Source: an uncultured Actinobaculum sp. (GTDB taxonomy: Bacteria > Actinomycetota > Actinomycetes > Actinomycetales > Actinomycetaceae). From it: DNA of 28,797 bases. The notes under the pieces were generated by a model. That model did no database searches. It saw only the letters and a program-made list of their open reading frames with translations, and had not been told where the DNA came from. Every line of letters begins with the position of its first letter. Within the stretch, counting starts at the first letter, position 1. A program made the position numbers and the translations under genes. Shown one piece after another: positions 8,532 through 15,846 of this stretch. The stretch is taken from NCBI GenBank assembly GCA_938020505.1, contig CALIHR010000030.1:1-28797 (forward strand), given 5' to 3'.

Positions 8532-8577
8532 CGCCTGCGCAGCCGCCCGGGCGGCTGCGCAGGCGAAGGCCCCTTTT
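8532..8577 (+). terminator. Strong hairpin after yggT (perfect 34-bp palindrome)
   Basis: Positions 8532-8548 are the exact reverse complement of 8549-8565 (17-bp arms, no loop), followed within 8 nt by TTTT at 8574-8577. This fits an intrinsic-type terminator of the ftsZ-pgeF-sepF-yggT unit. Because the palindrome is perfect with no spacer, it could alternatively be a DNA site that binds a dimeric protein or forms a cruciform. Confidence 0.7.
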
Positions 8578-8595
8578 GACGTCGAGGAGCGTCAA
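8576..8595. repeat. Small inverted repeat TTGACG-N8-CGTCAA
   Basis: TTGACG at 8576-8581 and CGTCAA at 8590-8595 form 6-bp arms around 8 nt. It starts in the T-tract of the preceding hairpin. It could be an operator-like site or part of a second hairpin; there is no independent support. Confidence 0.35.
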
Positions 8596-9056
8596 TGCTC
8601 GGCACGCCGCCGTAGCGCGCTCGGGCGCACCCCGGCTGGGGCCGCGCTCCACTGTCAACGGACGTGTTGCGTTCGTCGCTTTGAACCCGGCCGTGCACGC
8701 CCGGCCGGCCTGTCTCGGCCGATTTGGCCCGGCGCTTCGCGCAGAGTGAACATCGCCTCGAGCCCGGGCGGCGCGAGGCGATGGTGCGGGCGCCTCTTCG
8801 AGCCCGCGGCCCGGCTGCGCCGTCGAGCGTGCACGCGGAATCGATGGCGCCCCGCGGAGGAGCGACGTTCGAACGGCGAGCCTCGGCCCCGCTTGGGAGC
8901 GCAGGCTCGGCGCTCTGCGCCCTCGAGTCCGCTTTGAGATTTTGGGAGGGACTCTCTACTCCGGTTCATCGGCAAACATCGACTTTTAGGCGTGATTTCG
9001 CGGATTGATCCGTTAACGTTTCGCTCGCGGCAAAGGCTTGCAGGGATGCAGCACCA
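8596..9056. other. GC-rich non-coding stretch with hairpins before divIVA
   Basis: I find no convincing gene in this stretch; its open frames on both strands are Arg/Pro/Ala-rich composition artefacts. It holds a 10-bp perfect inverted repeat (8751-8760 with 8774-8783, 13-nt loop), a 7-bp inverted repeat (8877-8883 with 8903-8909) and several shorter ones. GTGCACGC occurs twice. The left 350 nt are very GC-rich, then composition falls toward the divIVA promoter. It may hold a structured RNA, a long untranslated leader, or decayed sequence. Confidence 0.4.
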
Positions 9057-9093
9057 TTCACACGGTGAACATTGGCACCATTTCGGGTAACGT
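9057..9093 (+). promoter_or_regulatory. Putative divIVA promoter with overlapping small palindrome
   Basis: GTGAAC at 9065-9070 and TAACGT at 9088-9093 are spaced by 17 nt and fit a -35/-10 pair, giving a 5' leader of about 60 nt. TTCAC (9057-9061) and GTGAA (9065-9069) form an inverted repeat with a 3-nt spacer over the -35 box, which could be an operator. This is inference from sequence pattern only. Confidence 0.45.
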
Positions 9094-9158
9094 ATCCCTG
9101 TAGGCGGCGTTTTTGCCCGCTGAGGAATACGTACCAAAACACAGAGGTGAATACACAC

Positions 9159-9761
9159 ATGGCGCTGCTGACTGAATCCGATGTCCTGAATGCACGCTTC
9201 AAGGCACCGAGCTCAATCGAGGAGGGATACGACCTTGACCAGGTCGACTTCTTCCTCGACGAAGTTGCCGAAACCATCGCCCAGCTCACCGCTCAGAAGG
9301 CCGAGCTGGAAAACGAGCTGAAGAAGGCCCAAGCTCGAATCGCCGAATTGGAGAACTCCGGCGCCGCCACTGGGCGCGGCGAGGCCCCGTTCTCCGCGGC
9401 GACCACGGCCTCCTTCGCGCCGGTTGGAGGCGGCGCAGCTGGAGGCGGCGACACCAACGCCGTCGCAGGCATGCTCGCTTTGGCCCAACAGCTGCACGAC
9501 AAGTACATCAGCGACGGAAAGGCCGAGTCCGATCGCATCCTCGCCGAGGCCAATGCCGAGAGCCAGCGGATCATTGCCGAGGCGGAGGAGCAGCACAACC
9601 GCACGCTCACCCAGCTGGAGCAGGAGCGCGGGCTTCTCGAGCGGAAGATTTCGGAGCTTCGAGACTTCGAGCGGGATTACCGCACTCGCCTCAAGAGCTA
9701 CCTCGAGTCGCTCTTGGCCGACGTCGAATCGGGTTCCACGCCCTCGTCGGATCAGCGCTGA
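9159..9761 (+). CDS. divIVA: DivIVA / Wag31 polar growth protein
   Basis: DivIVA marks negatively curved membrane at poles and septa and directs polar wall growth in actinobacteria. The 200-aa product has the N-terminal membrane-binding domain, with LTESDVLNARF near residue 4 and GYDLDQVDFFLDEV at about 23-36, then a first coiled coil to about residue 66. A Gly/Ala-rich linker (about 68-98, with GGGAAGGGD) and a second long coiled coil (about 108-188, full of AEA/EQE heptads) follow. The start ATG has AGAGGTG 9 nt upstream. The linker is the site that varies among species and can be phosphorylated in some; no phosphosite is claimed here. A hairpin lies between it and lspA. Confidence 0.95.
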   Translation: MALLTESDVLNARFKAPSSIEEGYDLDQVDFFLDEVAETIAQLTAQKAELENELKKAQARIAELENSGAATGRGEAPFSAATTASFAPVGGGAAGGGDTNAVAGMLALAQQLHDKYISDGKAESDRILAEANAESQRIIAEAEEQHNRTLTQLEQERGLLERKISELRDFERDYRTRLKSYLESLLADVESGSTPSSDQR

Positions 9762-9773
9762 GCCTGAGCGGCT

Positions 9774-9804
9774 GAACGGCGGCAGCCCGCGGCTGCCGCC
9801 GTTC
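9774..9804 (+). terminator. Hairpin between divIVA and lspA
   Basis: GAACGGCGGCAGCC (9774-9787) and its exact reverse complement (9791-9804) form a 14-bp stem with a 3-nt loop CGC. There is no T-tract, so it is either an incomplete terminator or attenuator, or an RNA-stability element. It lies 12 nt after the divIVA stop and 17 nt before lspA. Confidence 0.6.
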
Positions 9805-9821
9805 GGCGTAGGACACTCCGA

Positions 9822-10544
9822 ATGAGCACGGCACACAAATCGGGCCGGCTGACGATGCGGGCAATCGTCGTCGGCCTTCTCACCGTCGCCATCGACCAGG
9901 CGACCAAGCAGTGGGCTCTCTCGTCGTTGGGCGACGGCGCGCGCCGTCGCCTTTTCGGCGACCTTCTGGGTCTCGAGCTGCACTTCAACCCCGGAGCGGC
10001 GTTTTCCTTTCTCACCGGCTCAACGTGGATCTTCACCGCCGTCGCGGCGGTGGTGGTCGTCGCCCTTCCGCTGTGGATCAGACGCACGTCGTCGCGCCCG
10101 TGGACGATCACGCTGGGGATCGTATGGGGCGGCGCGGCGGGCAATCTCATCGACAGGCTCTTCAGGCAGCCGGGCGTCGGCCGCGGCCACGTCGTCGATT
10201 TCATCGCCTACGGGCGTTGGTTCATCGGAAATGTGGCGGATGTCGCACTCGTCCTCGGGATCGCCGTCATCGTCGTTCTCACCTGGTTCTCCGTGCCTTT
10301 CGACGGCGAGCCGGGGCGCGGAAACGAACAGGTCGGCGAGGCCGCTTCCGAGGATGGCCGCGAAGCCGACGGCGCGGCGGAGGCGATGCGGCCGGGCGAC
10401 GGCGCCGCTTCCGAAGACGGCGCCGCGGCGCGTCTGAGCTCGGGCGGAGCGGACGAAGGCGCGATTCCCGACGCCGAAAGGCGCGAAGGGTCGGGCGAAG
10501 GCGCTGAGCTCTCGGCTCGGCGGGACAAGCCCGAGCATGCCTGA
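9822..10544 (+). CDS. lspA: Lipoprotein signal peptidase (signal peptidase II)
   Basis: LspA is the membrane aspartyl protease that removes signal peptides from prolipoproteins after lipidation. The first 165 residues form the usual four-helix protein with VAIDQATKQW (21-31), the FNPGAAFSF motif (55-63), GGAAGNLIDRL, and the two catalytic aspartates D126 (HVVDF) and D140 (GNVADVAL). The 240-aa length is well above the common 160-200. The extra C-terminal 75 residues form a charged, Glu/Asp/Gly/Ala-rich and probably disordered cytoplasmic tail. AGGA lies 8 nt before the ATG. The stop overlaps rluD by 8 nt. Its likely clients in this window include ZnuA and the LppM-like protein. Confidence 0.95.
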   Translation: MSTAHKSGRLTMRAIVVGLLTVAIDQATKQWALSSLGDGARRRLFGDLLGLELHFNPGAAFSFLTGSTWIFTAVAAVVVVALPLWIRRTSSRPWTITLGIVWGGAAGNLIDRLFRQPGVGRGHVVDFIAYGRWFIGNVADVALVLGIAVIVVLTWFSVPFDGEPGRGNEQVGEAASEDGREADGAAEAMRPGDGAASEDGAAARLSSGGADEGAIPDAERREGSGEGAELSARRDKPEHA

Positions 10545-11466
10545 AAGGCGCTTTTACCCTGTCCCCGAGGGACTGGCCGGAGACAGGATCGACTCCGTCC
10601 TTTCACGGATGACCGGCCTTTCCCGGAGCGTTTGCGCCGCGGCCGTTCAAAAGGGCGAAGCGTGGATAGACGGGGCGGTCGCCTCCAAATCCGACCGGGT
10701 CCCCTCCGGGGCGGTCCTGGAGATCCTCGTCCCGGACCCGCCGTCGCTCGAACCGCGCCCTTCGGCTGAGGGGATCGTCAGGCTCTACGAAGATGAAGAC
10801 GTCGTCGTCGTAGACAAGCCCGCGGGCATGGCGGCCCATCCCTCGCTCAACTTCGAGGGCCCGGACGTGCTCGGAACCCTCATGGCCGAAGGCGTGAAAC
10901 TTACCGCACACGGCCCTCAGGAGCGGAAGGGCATCGTCCACAGGCTGGACGTCGGAACGACCGGCTGCATGGTGGTCGCCAAATCGGAGGCCGCCTATTC
11001 GGCGCTCAAGCGCGCCTTTCGAGACCGGGCCGTCGAGAAGGTCTACCACGCGCTGGTGCAGGGCCACCCCGATCCGATGTCGGGAACGATCGAGGCGCCC
11101 ATCGGCCGCGACAATCGGCGCCAGTGGAAGATGGGCGTGCGCGCCGACGGGCGCCCGAGCGTCACCCACTACGAGGCCCTCGAGGCGATGGCCGGCGCGA
11201 GCTTGCTGGAGGTCCGTCTGGAGACGGGCCGGACGCATCAGATCCGGGTCCATATGTCGGCGACGTCGCATCCGTGCGTGGGCGACGACATGTACGGAGC
11301 GGATCCGACGCTCTCGGCGAAACTCGGCCTCACGCGGCAATGGCTCCACGCCGTCCGCCTGGGATTCGAGCATCCGAGGTCGGGGGAGTGGGTTGCCTTT
11401 GCCGCTCCGTACCCGGAGGATCTGCGAAGCTCGCTTGAGGCGATGCGCGAGGGCGTCTTCCGCTGA
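10537..11466 (+). CDS. rluD: RluA-family 23S rRNA pseudouridine synthase
   Basis: This 309-aa enzyme isomerises specific uridines in RNA to pseudouridine. It has an N-terminal S4 RNA-binding domain (about residues 10-65, with GDRIDSVLSRM and AWIDGAVASKSDRVPSG) and then the RluA/RluD catalytic domain. HRLDVGTTG places the catalytic Asp at about D138. The later motifs KVYHALVQGHP and RLETGRTHQIRVHMS, and the C-terminal HAVRLGFEHP, are also present. The S4 domain and its location after lspA favour the RluD subgroup, but the exact target uridines cannot be read from sequence. The start overlaps the lspA stop by 8 nt with no clear ribosome site, suggesting coupling. Confidence 0.9.
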   Translation: MPERRFYPVPEGLAGDRIDSVLSRMTGLSRSVCAAAVQKGEAWIDGAVASKSDRVPSGAVLEILVPDPPSLEPRPSAEGIVRLYEDEDVVVVDKPAGMAAHPSLNFEGPDVLGTLMAEGVKLTAHGPQERKGIVHRLDVGTTGCMVVAKSEAAYSALKRAFRDRAVEKVYHALVQGHPDPMSGTIEAPIGRDNRRQWKMGVRADGRPSVTHYEALEAMAGASLLEVRLETGRTHQIRVHMSATSHPCVGDDMYGADPTLSAKLGLTRQWLHAVRLGFEHPRSGEWVAFAAPYPEDLRSSLEAMREGVFR

Positions 11467-11569
11467 GAAACCCCGCCGCCGGGCGCCGTGCCGCAGGAGC
11501 CTTCGGCCTTTGAGCCTTTTCTCTCGGCGAAGGCGGCTGCGTCCTGAGGCGAGCGGCGGACGCTCCGCG

Positions 11570-11575
11570 TAGACT
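11570..11575 (+). promoter_or_regulatory. -10 box of a leaderless dnaE promoter
   Basis: TAGACT ends 6 nt before the dnaE ATG at 11582, and no Shine-Dalgarno sequence precedes that ATG. Transcription would therefore start at or next to the A of the start codon. A good -35 hexamer is not obvious at 16-18 nt spacing. Confidence 0.5.
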
Positions 11576-11581
11576 GGGCCC

Positions 11582-14500
11582 ATGGCCAAAGACTTCGCGC
11601 ATCTGCACGTCCACACCGAATACTCGATGCTTGACGGGGCGGCGAAGATCAAGAAGCTCGTGGCCCAGGCCAAGGCACAGAACCAGAAGGCCGTGGCGAT
11701 CACGGACCACGGGTACTGCTTCGGGGCGTACGAGTTTTACAAAGAGTGCAAGGCCCAGGGGGTCAAGCCGATCATCGGCGTCGAAGCGTATATGACGCCG
11801 GGAACTTCCCGTTTCGGCTCGGACCGGGTGCTCTGGGGCGAGGAGGGCCAGAGGGCCGACGACGTCTCCGCGCGCGGCGCCTACACCCACATGACGCTTC
11901 TGGCCTACGACAACAGGGGGCTTCACAACCTCTTCCGCATGGACTCGCGCGCCTCGCTCGAAGGCCAGATGGGCAAGTGGCCGCGGATGGACATGGACCT
12001 TCTGGAGACGTACCACGAAGGGCTCATCGCCACGGCCGGATGCCCCTCCGGCGAAGTCCAGACGCGGTTGCGCCTCGGGCAGTTCGACGAAGCCTATGAG
12101 GCGGCCGGGCGCATGCAGGACCTGTTCGGCAAGGAGAACTACTACGTCGAGGTCATGGACCACGACAACTCCATCGAAAAGCGCGTGCGCAACGAGCTTC
12201 TGGACCTCGCCCGAAAGATCGACGCCCCGCTGCTCGCGACGAACGACTCGCATTACGTCGAGGCAGGCGACGCGCCCATCCAGGACGCAATGCTGTGCAT
12301 CAACTCCGGTTCGACGCTCCAAGACCCAGACCGCTTCACCTTCGACGGCACGGGTTACCACTTGCGCACCTCCGAGGAAATGCACGAGCTCTTCGGCGAC
12401 CTTCCCGGGGCGTGCGAGAACACCCTGCTCGTCGCCGAACGCTGCAACGTCTCCTTCACCACGGCCGACGAAGGCGCGAACTACATGCCGGTCTTTCCCG
12501 TCCCCGAAGGCGAGGACATCACCTCGTGGTTCGTCAAGGAGGTCGATCGCGGCCTGCATGTGCGCTTCGGCGAGAAGATTCCGGCCGACGTGCGCGAGCG
12601 CGCCGACTACGAGGTGAGCGTCATCTTGCAGATGGGCTTCCCCGGGTACTTCCTCGTCGTCTCCGACTACATCCTGTGGGCCAAGCGCAACGGGATCAGA
12701 GTGGGGCCGGGGCGCGGCTCCGGCGCCGGGTCGATGGTGGCCTACGCCCTGCAGATCACGGAGCTCGACCCGATTCGCCACGGTTTGCTTTTCGAGAGGT
12801 TCCTCAATCCCGAACGGGTTTCGATGCCGGACATCGACGTCGACTTCGACGAGCGCAGGCGAGGGGAGGTCATCGAGTACGTCGAGAAGAAGTACGGGGC
12901 TGAGAAGGTCTCCCAGGTGGTGACCTTCGGAACGATCAAAACGAAGCAGGCGCTCAAGGATTCGGCGCGGGTGCTCGGCTATCCGTTCGAAATGGGGGAG
13001 CGGATGACGAAGGCCCTCCCTCCGACCGTCCAGGGCAAGGACATCGCGCTAGCCGACATCCACAACGAAAAGGCCGAGAGGTTCGTCGAGGCGGGAGACT
13101 TCCGCCAGCTCGTGGCGGGCGACCAGGACGCCTCCAAGGTCTTCGATCTTGCCCGGGGCCTGGCCGGCCTCACGCGCCAGTGGGGCGTGCACGCCTGTGC
13201 CGTGCTCATGTGCTCCGAGCCGCTCATGGACGTCATCCCGATCATGAAACGCCCGTCTGACGGCGCCACGATCACCCAGTTCGAATATCCTCTGTGCGAG
13301 GAGCTGGGCGTGCTGAAGATGGACTTCCTCGGACTGTCGAATCTGACGACGATCGAGGACGCTCTCGACAACATCGTCTACAACGGCAAGGAGCGAGTGG
13401 CGATCGAGGAAATCGAGCTGGACGACCAGCCCACCTTCGAGCTTCTCCAGCGGGCGGACACCCTCGGCGTATTCCAGCTCGACGGCTCGGGCATGCGTGC
13501 CCTGCTCAAGCAGATGCGGCCCACCGAGTTCGAGGACATCTCCGCCGTCTCAGCGCTGTACCGCCCCGGCCCCATGGGGATGAACTCGCACACGAACTAC
13601 GCCCTGCGCAAAAACGGGCTCCAAGAGATCGCTCCGATCCACCCCGAACTCGAGGAGCCGCTGCGCGAGATTCTGGCGCCGACCTACGGCCTCATCGTCT
13701 ACCAAGAGCAGGTCATGCAAATCGCGCGGGTGTGCGCGGGCTTCACAATGGGCCAGGCCGACACGCTGCGCAAGGCCATGGGCAAGAAGAAGCTCGACGT
13801 GCTGCAAAAGCAGTTCGAGGGTTTTTCGGCCGGAATGCTCGCCAACGGGTATTCAAAGGAATGCGTTGACAGGCTGTGGGAGATCCTCGTCCCCTTCGCG
13901 CAGTACGCTTTCAACAAATCCCACTCGGCCTGCTACGGCGTCATTTCGTACTGGACGGCCTTCCTCAAGGCCAACTACCCGGTCGAGTTCATGGCCGCGC
14001 TCTTGACGTCGAAGAAGGACAACAAGGACAAGCTCGCCCTTTACCTCGGCGAATGCCGCAGGATGGGCATCACGGTTCTCGTTCCCGACGTCAACGATTC
14101 TGACTCAGACTTTTCCGCGGTCGGCGAGCAGGTTCGCTTCGGCCTGTCCGCGGTGCGCAACGTGGGCGCGAACGTCGTCGAGGGCATCCTCGGCGCTCGG
14201 CGCGAGAAGGGGGCCTTCACGTCGTTCCAGGATTTCCTCGACAAGGTTCCCCTCCAGGTGTGCAACAAGCGCGCCATCGAGTGCCTCGTCAAGGCGGGGG
14301 CGTTCGATTCCATGGGGTATTCGCGGAAGGCTCTTCTGGCGAAGGTCGAAGAGGCGGTCGACGCCGTCGTCTCGCTGAAGAAGAACGAAGCGGCCGGGCA
14401 GTTCGACCTTTTTGGAGGGGCCGACGTCGATCTCGGCGCAGGCGTCGACGTCGTCGTGCCCGATATCCCCGAGTGGGACAAGAAGGTGAAGCTCGACCAT

Positions 14501-15109
14501 GAGCGCGACATGCTGGGGCTGTACGTCTCGGACCATCCGTTGTCGGGAATGGAGCACGTTCTCGATCGCGCCGCCGACACGACGATCGTCAGGCTCATGA
14601 ACGAGGAGAGCGTCCAGGAGGGCTTCGTCAGCCTCGCGGGGCTGATCACGTCCGTGCAGCCGAGGGTGTCGAAGAAGAACGGCAAGCTTTGGGCGACGAT
14701 CATGTTGGAGGACCTGACGGGCAGTGCCGAGATCAACTTCTTCCCCGCCACGTATCAGACTGTTTCGACGATGCTCACCCCGGACACCGTGGCCGTCGTC
14801 AAGGTGCGGGTGCAGGATCGCGACGGGACGGTCCAGCTTTCGGCCCAGGAGATGACGCTGCCCTCGGGGGATCTTCTTCCTGATTCGCCGGTCGAGCTGC
14901 AGATGCCGGAGCGAATGTGCACGGCGGAGCAGATGGCGTCCTTGGCGCGCGTCCTGGCGAACTATCCGGGAAGCGCGCCGGTTCGCATGCATATTCACAG
15001 GCCGCATGCGACGAGCGTGGTCCAGGTGGACAGAAAGTTCTACGTCCAGCCCGGCGCAGGCCTTTTCTCCGACCTCCGCGTGCTGCTGGGCCGCAACTGC
15101 CTGAGGTGA
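11582..15109 (+). CDS. dnaE: DNA polymerase III subunit alpha
   Basis: This is the catalytic subunit of the replicative DNA polymerase. The 1175-aa product starts with the PHP domain (HLHVHTEYSMLDGA at 7-20). The polymerase palm carries PDIDVDFDE, with metal-binding aspartates at about D417 and D419, and the third aspartate at about D581 in LKMDFLGL. Fingers-region blocks such as ALYRPGPMGMN, YQEQVMQIA and YAFNKSHSACYG are intact. A tandem helix-hairpin-helix region follows (about 860-925). An OB-fold region lies around 1000-1080 (GLITSVQPRVSKKNGKLWAT), and the final part is a short C-terminal domain. Length and motifs match DnaE1-type enzymes of actinobacteria. The start codon is fixed by the PHP motif; there is no ribosome site. 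Confidence 0.98.
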   Translation: MAKDFAHLHVHTEYSMLDGAAKIKKLVAQAKAQNQKAVAITDHGYCFGAYEFYKECKAQGVKPIIGVEAYMTPGTSRFGSDRVLWGEEGQRADDVSARGAYTHMTLLAYDNRGLHNLFRMDSRASLEGQMGKWPRMDMDLLETYHEGLIATAGCPSGEVQTRLRLGQFDEAYEAAGRMQDLFGKENYYVEVMDHDNSIEKRVRNELLDLARKIDAPLLATNDSHYVEAGDAPIQDAMLCINSGSTLQDPDRFTFDGTGYHLRTSEEMHELFGDLPGACENTLLVAERCNVSFTTADEGANYMPVFPVPEGEDITSWFVKEVDRGLHVRFGEKIPADVRERADYEVSVILQMGFPGYFLVVSDYILWAKRNGIRVGPGRGSGAGSMVAYALQITELDPIRHGLLFERFLNPERVSMPDIDVDFDERRRGEVIEYVEKKYGAEKVSQVVTFGTIKTKQALKDSARVLGYPFEMGERMTKALPPTVQGKDIALADIHNEKAERFVEAGDFRQLVAGDQDASKVFDLARGLAGLTRQWGVHACAVLMCSEPLMDVIPIMKRPSDGATITQFEYPLCEELGVLKMDFLGLSNLTTIEDALDNIVYNGKERVAIEEIELDDQPTFELLQRADTLGVFQLDGSGMRALLKQMRPTEFEDISAVSALYRPGPMGMNSHTNYALRKNGLQEIAPIHPELEEPLREILAPTYGLIVYQEQVMQIARVCAGFTMGQADTLRKAMGKKKLDVLQKQFEGFSAGMLANGYSKECVDRLWEILVPFAQYAFNKSHSACYGVISYWTAFLKANYPVEFMAALLTSKKDNKDKLALYLGECRRMGITVLVPDVNDSDSDFSAVGEQVRFGLSAVRNVGANVVEGILGARREKGAFTSFQDFLDKVPLQVCNKRAIECLVKAGAFDSMGYSRKALLAKVEEAVDAVVSLKKNEAAGQFDLFGGADVDLGAGVDVVVPDIPEWDKKVKLDHERDMLGLYVSDHPLSGMEHVLDRAADTTIVRLMNEESVQEGFVSLAGLITSVQPRVSKKNGKLWATIMLEDLTGSAEINFFPATYQTVSTMLTPDTVAVVKVRVQDRDGTVQLSAQEMTLPSGDLLPDSPVELQMPERMCTAEQMASLARVLANYPGSAPVRMHIHRPHATSVVQVDRKFYVQPGAGLFSDLRVLLGRNCLR

Positions 15110-15291
15110 CGGCGCTGCCTAAACCCGCGTCCTACTAGCCTGGGGCCTCACCGCCTTTGTTTTTGGACGCGTTGCTTCTGGGCTTGCGCCGGTTCTGGGC
15201 CGGTGTCCGCCTTTCGGTCCATATTTGTTCTGAGCGGTGTCTGCGGCGCTGCGCTTGAAAGGGCGGGCTCGAAAGCCGAGGCGGAGGCGTT

Positions 15292-15323
15292 GCCGGGCGG
15301 GCCCTGTCGGAAGCCCACCCGGC
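15292..15323 (-). terminator. Hairpin after the - strand accessory pair
   Basis: 15292-15302 and 15313-15323 form an 11-bp stem with one central mismatch and a 10-nt loop. It lies 17 nt beyond the stop of the 152-aa membrane protein gene on the - strand and about 180 nt beyond the dnaE stop on the + strand. It could end transcription from either side, but there is no T-tract. Confidence 0.4.
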
Positions 15324-15340
15324 CGGTAGTGGGTTTGTGG

Positions 15341-15799
15341 TCAGTTCTCCTCGTTTTCATCGCTGCCGTGCTCTTTAGACGCCGGTTCCTTTTCTTTGGG
15401 TGCTGCCTCTTCTGCTTCGGATGCTGCCTGCTTTTGCTTCGGTTTGGGCAGGGTGATGAAGGCCGTGGCGGCGACGACGGTCAGCAGGATCATGTAGAGC
15501 TTCCGATTGTCTCGCGCGAGATTGCATCCTTCGTTGACATTTGAGCGGACTGTCGCTCTATCGGCTTCACCCTCAACGCCGTTCTCGGAAGCGACTCTGT
15601 CCATTTCATTGGAGTCTTCTAGGTCAAAGAAACCGTATATATCGTAGGGGGTCCCTAAAACCGTCCACCCTACGGGTTCACATTCCACGTCGCTCAGACT
15701 GACGACTATCGAGGGCCTGCTGAAGAAAAGCCAGCCGAGAATGAACATGGTGAAAGCGACGATGAGGACGCGGAGTGTGATGAACATTTTCTTTGTCAT
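15341..15799 (-). CDS. Two-helix membrane protein with a two-cysteine loop
   Basis: I do not recognise this 152-aa protein beyond its architecture. It has a first membrane helix (about 6-26), an extracytoplasmic loop of about 75 residues with two cysteines (C40 in VECEPVGW and C92 in EGCNLARDNR) that could form a disulfide, and a second helix (about 101-117). A charged C-terminal tail rich in Glu, Lys and Ala follows. Small actinobacterial membrane proteins with a Cys-containing loop between two helices are common and mostly uncharacterised. GGAGA lies just before the ATG. It follows the 487-aa gene by 47 nt on the same strand, so the two are probably co-transcribed. Its composition is lower in G+C (sampled lines about 42-50%) than the housekeeping genes. 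Confidence 0.75.
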   Translation of the reverse strand: MTKKMFITLRVLIVAFTMFILGWLFFSRPSIVVSLSDVECEPVGWTVLGTPYDIYGFFDLEDSNEMDRVASENGVEGEADRATVRSNVNEGCNLARDNRKLYMILLTVVAATAFITLPKPKQKQAASEAEEAAPKEKEPASKEHGSDENEEN

Positions 15800-15846
15800 G
15801 GTTTCTCCAATTTTATGATGTTTAAAGGTTCTTGATGATCGACTTG

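Noticed and set aside
8655..9158. 167-codon - strand frame before divIVA
   Set aside because: Composition artefact without motifs; it runs through the divIVA promoter and leader.
15148..15360. 70-codon - strand open frame after the 152-aa membrane protein gene
   Set aside because: It overlaps the end of the real gene in another frame, is Arg/Pro/Gln-rich without a recognisable domain, and covers the hairpin at 15292-15323.
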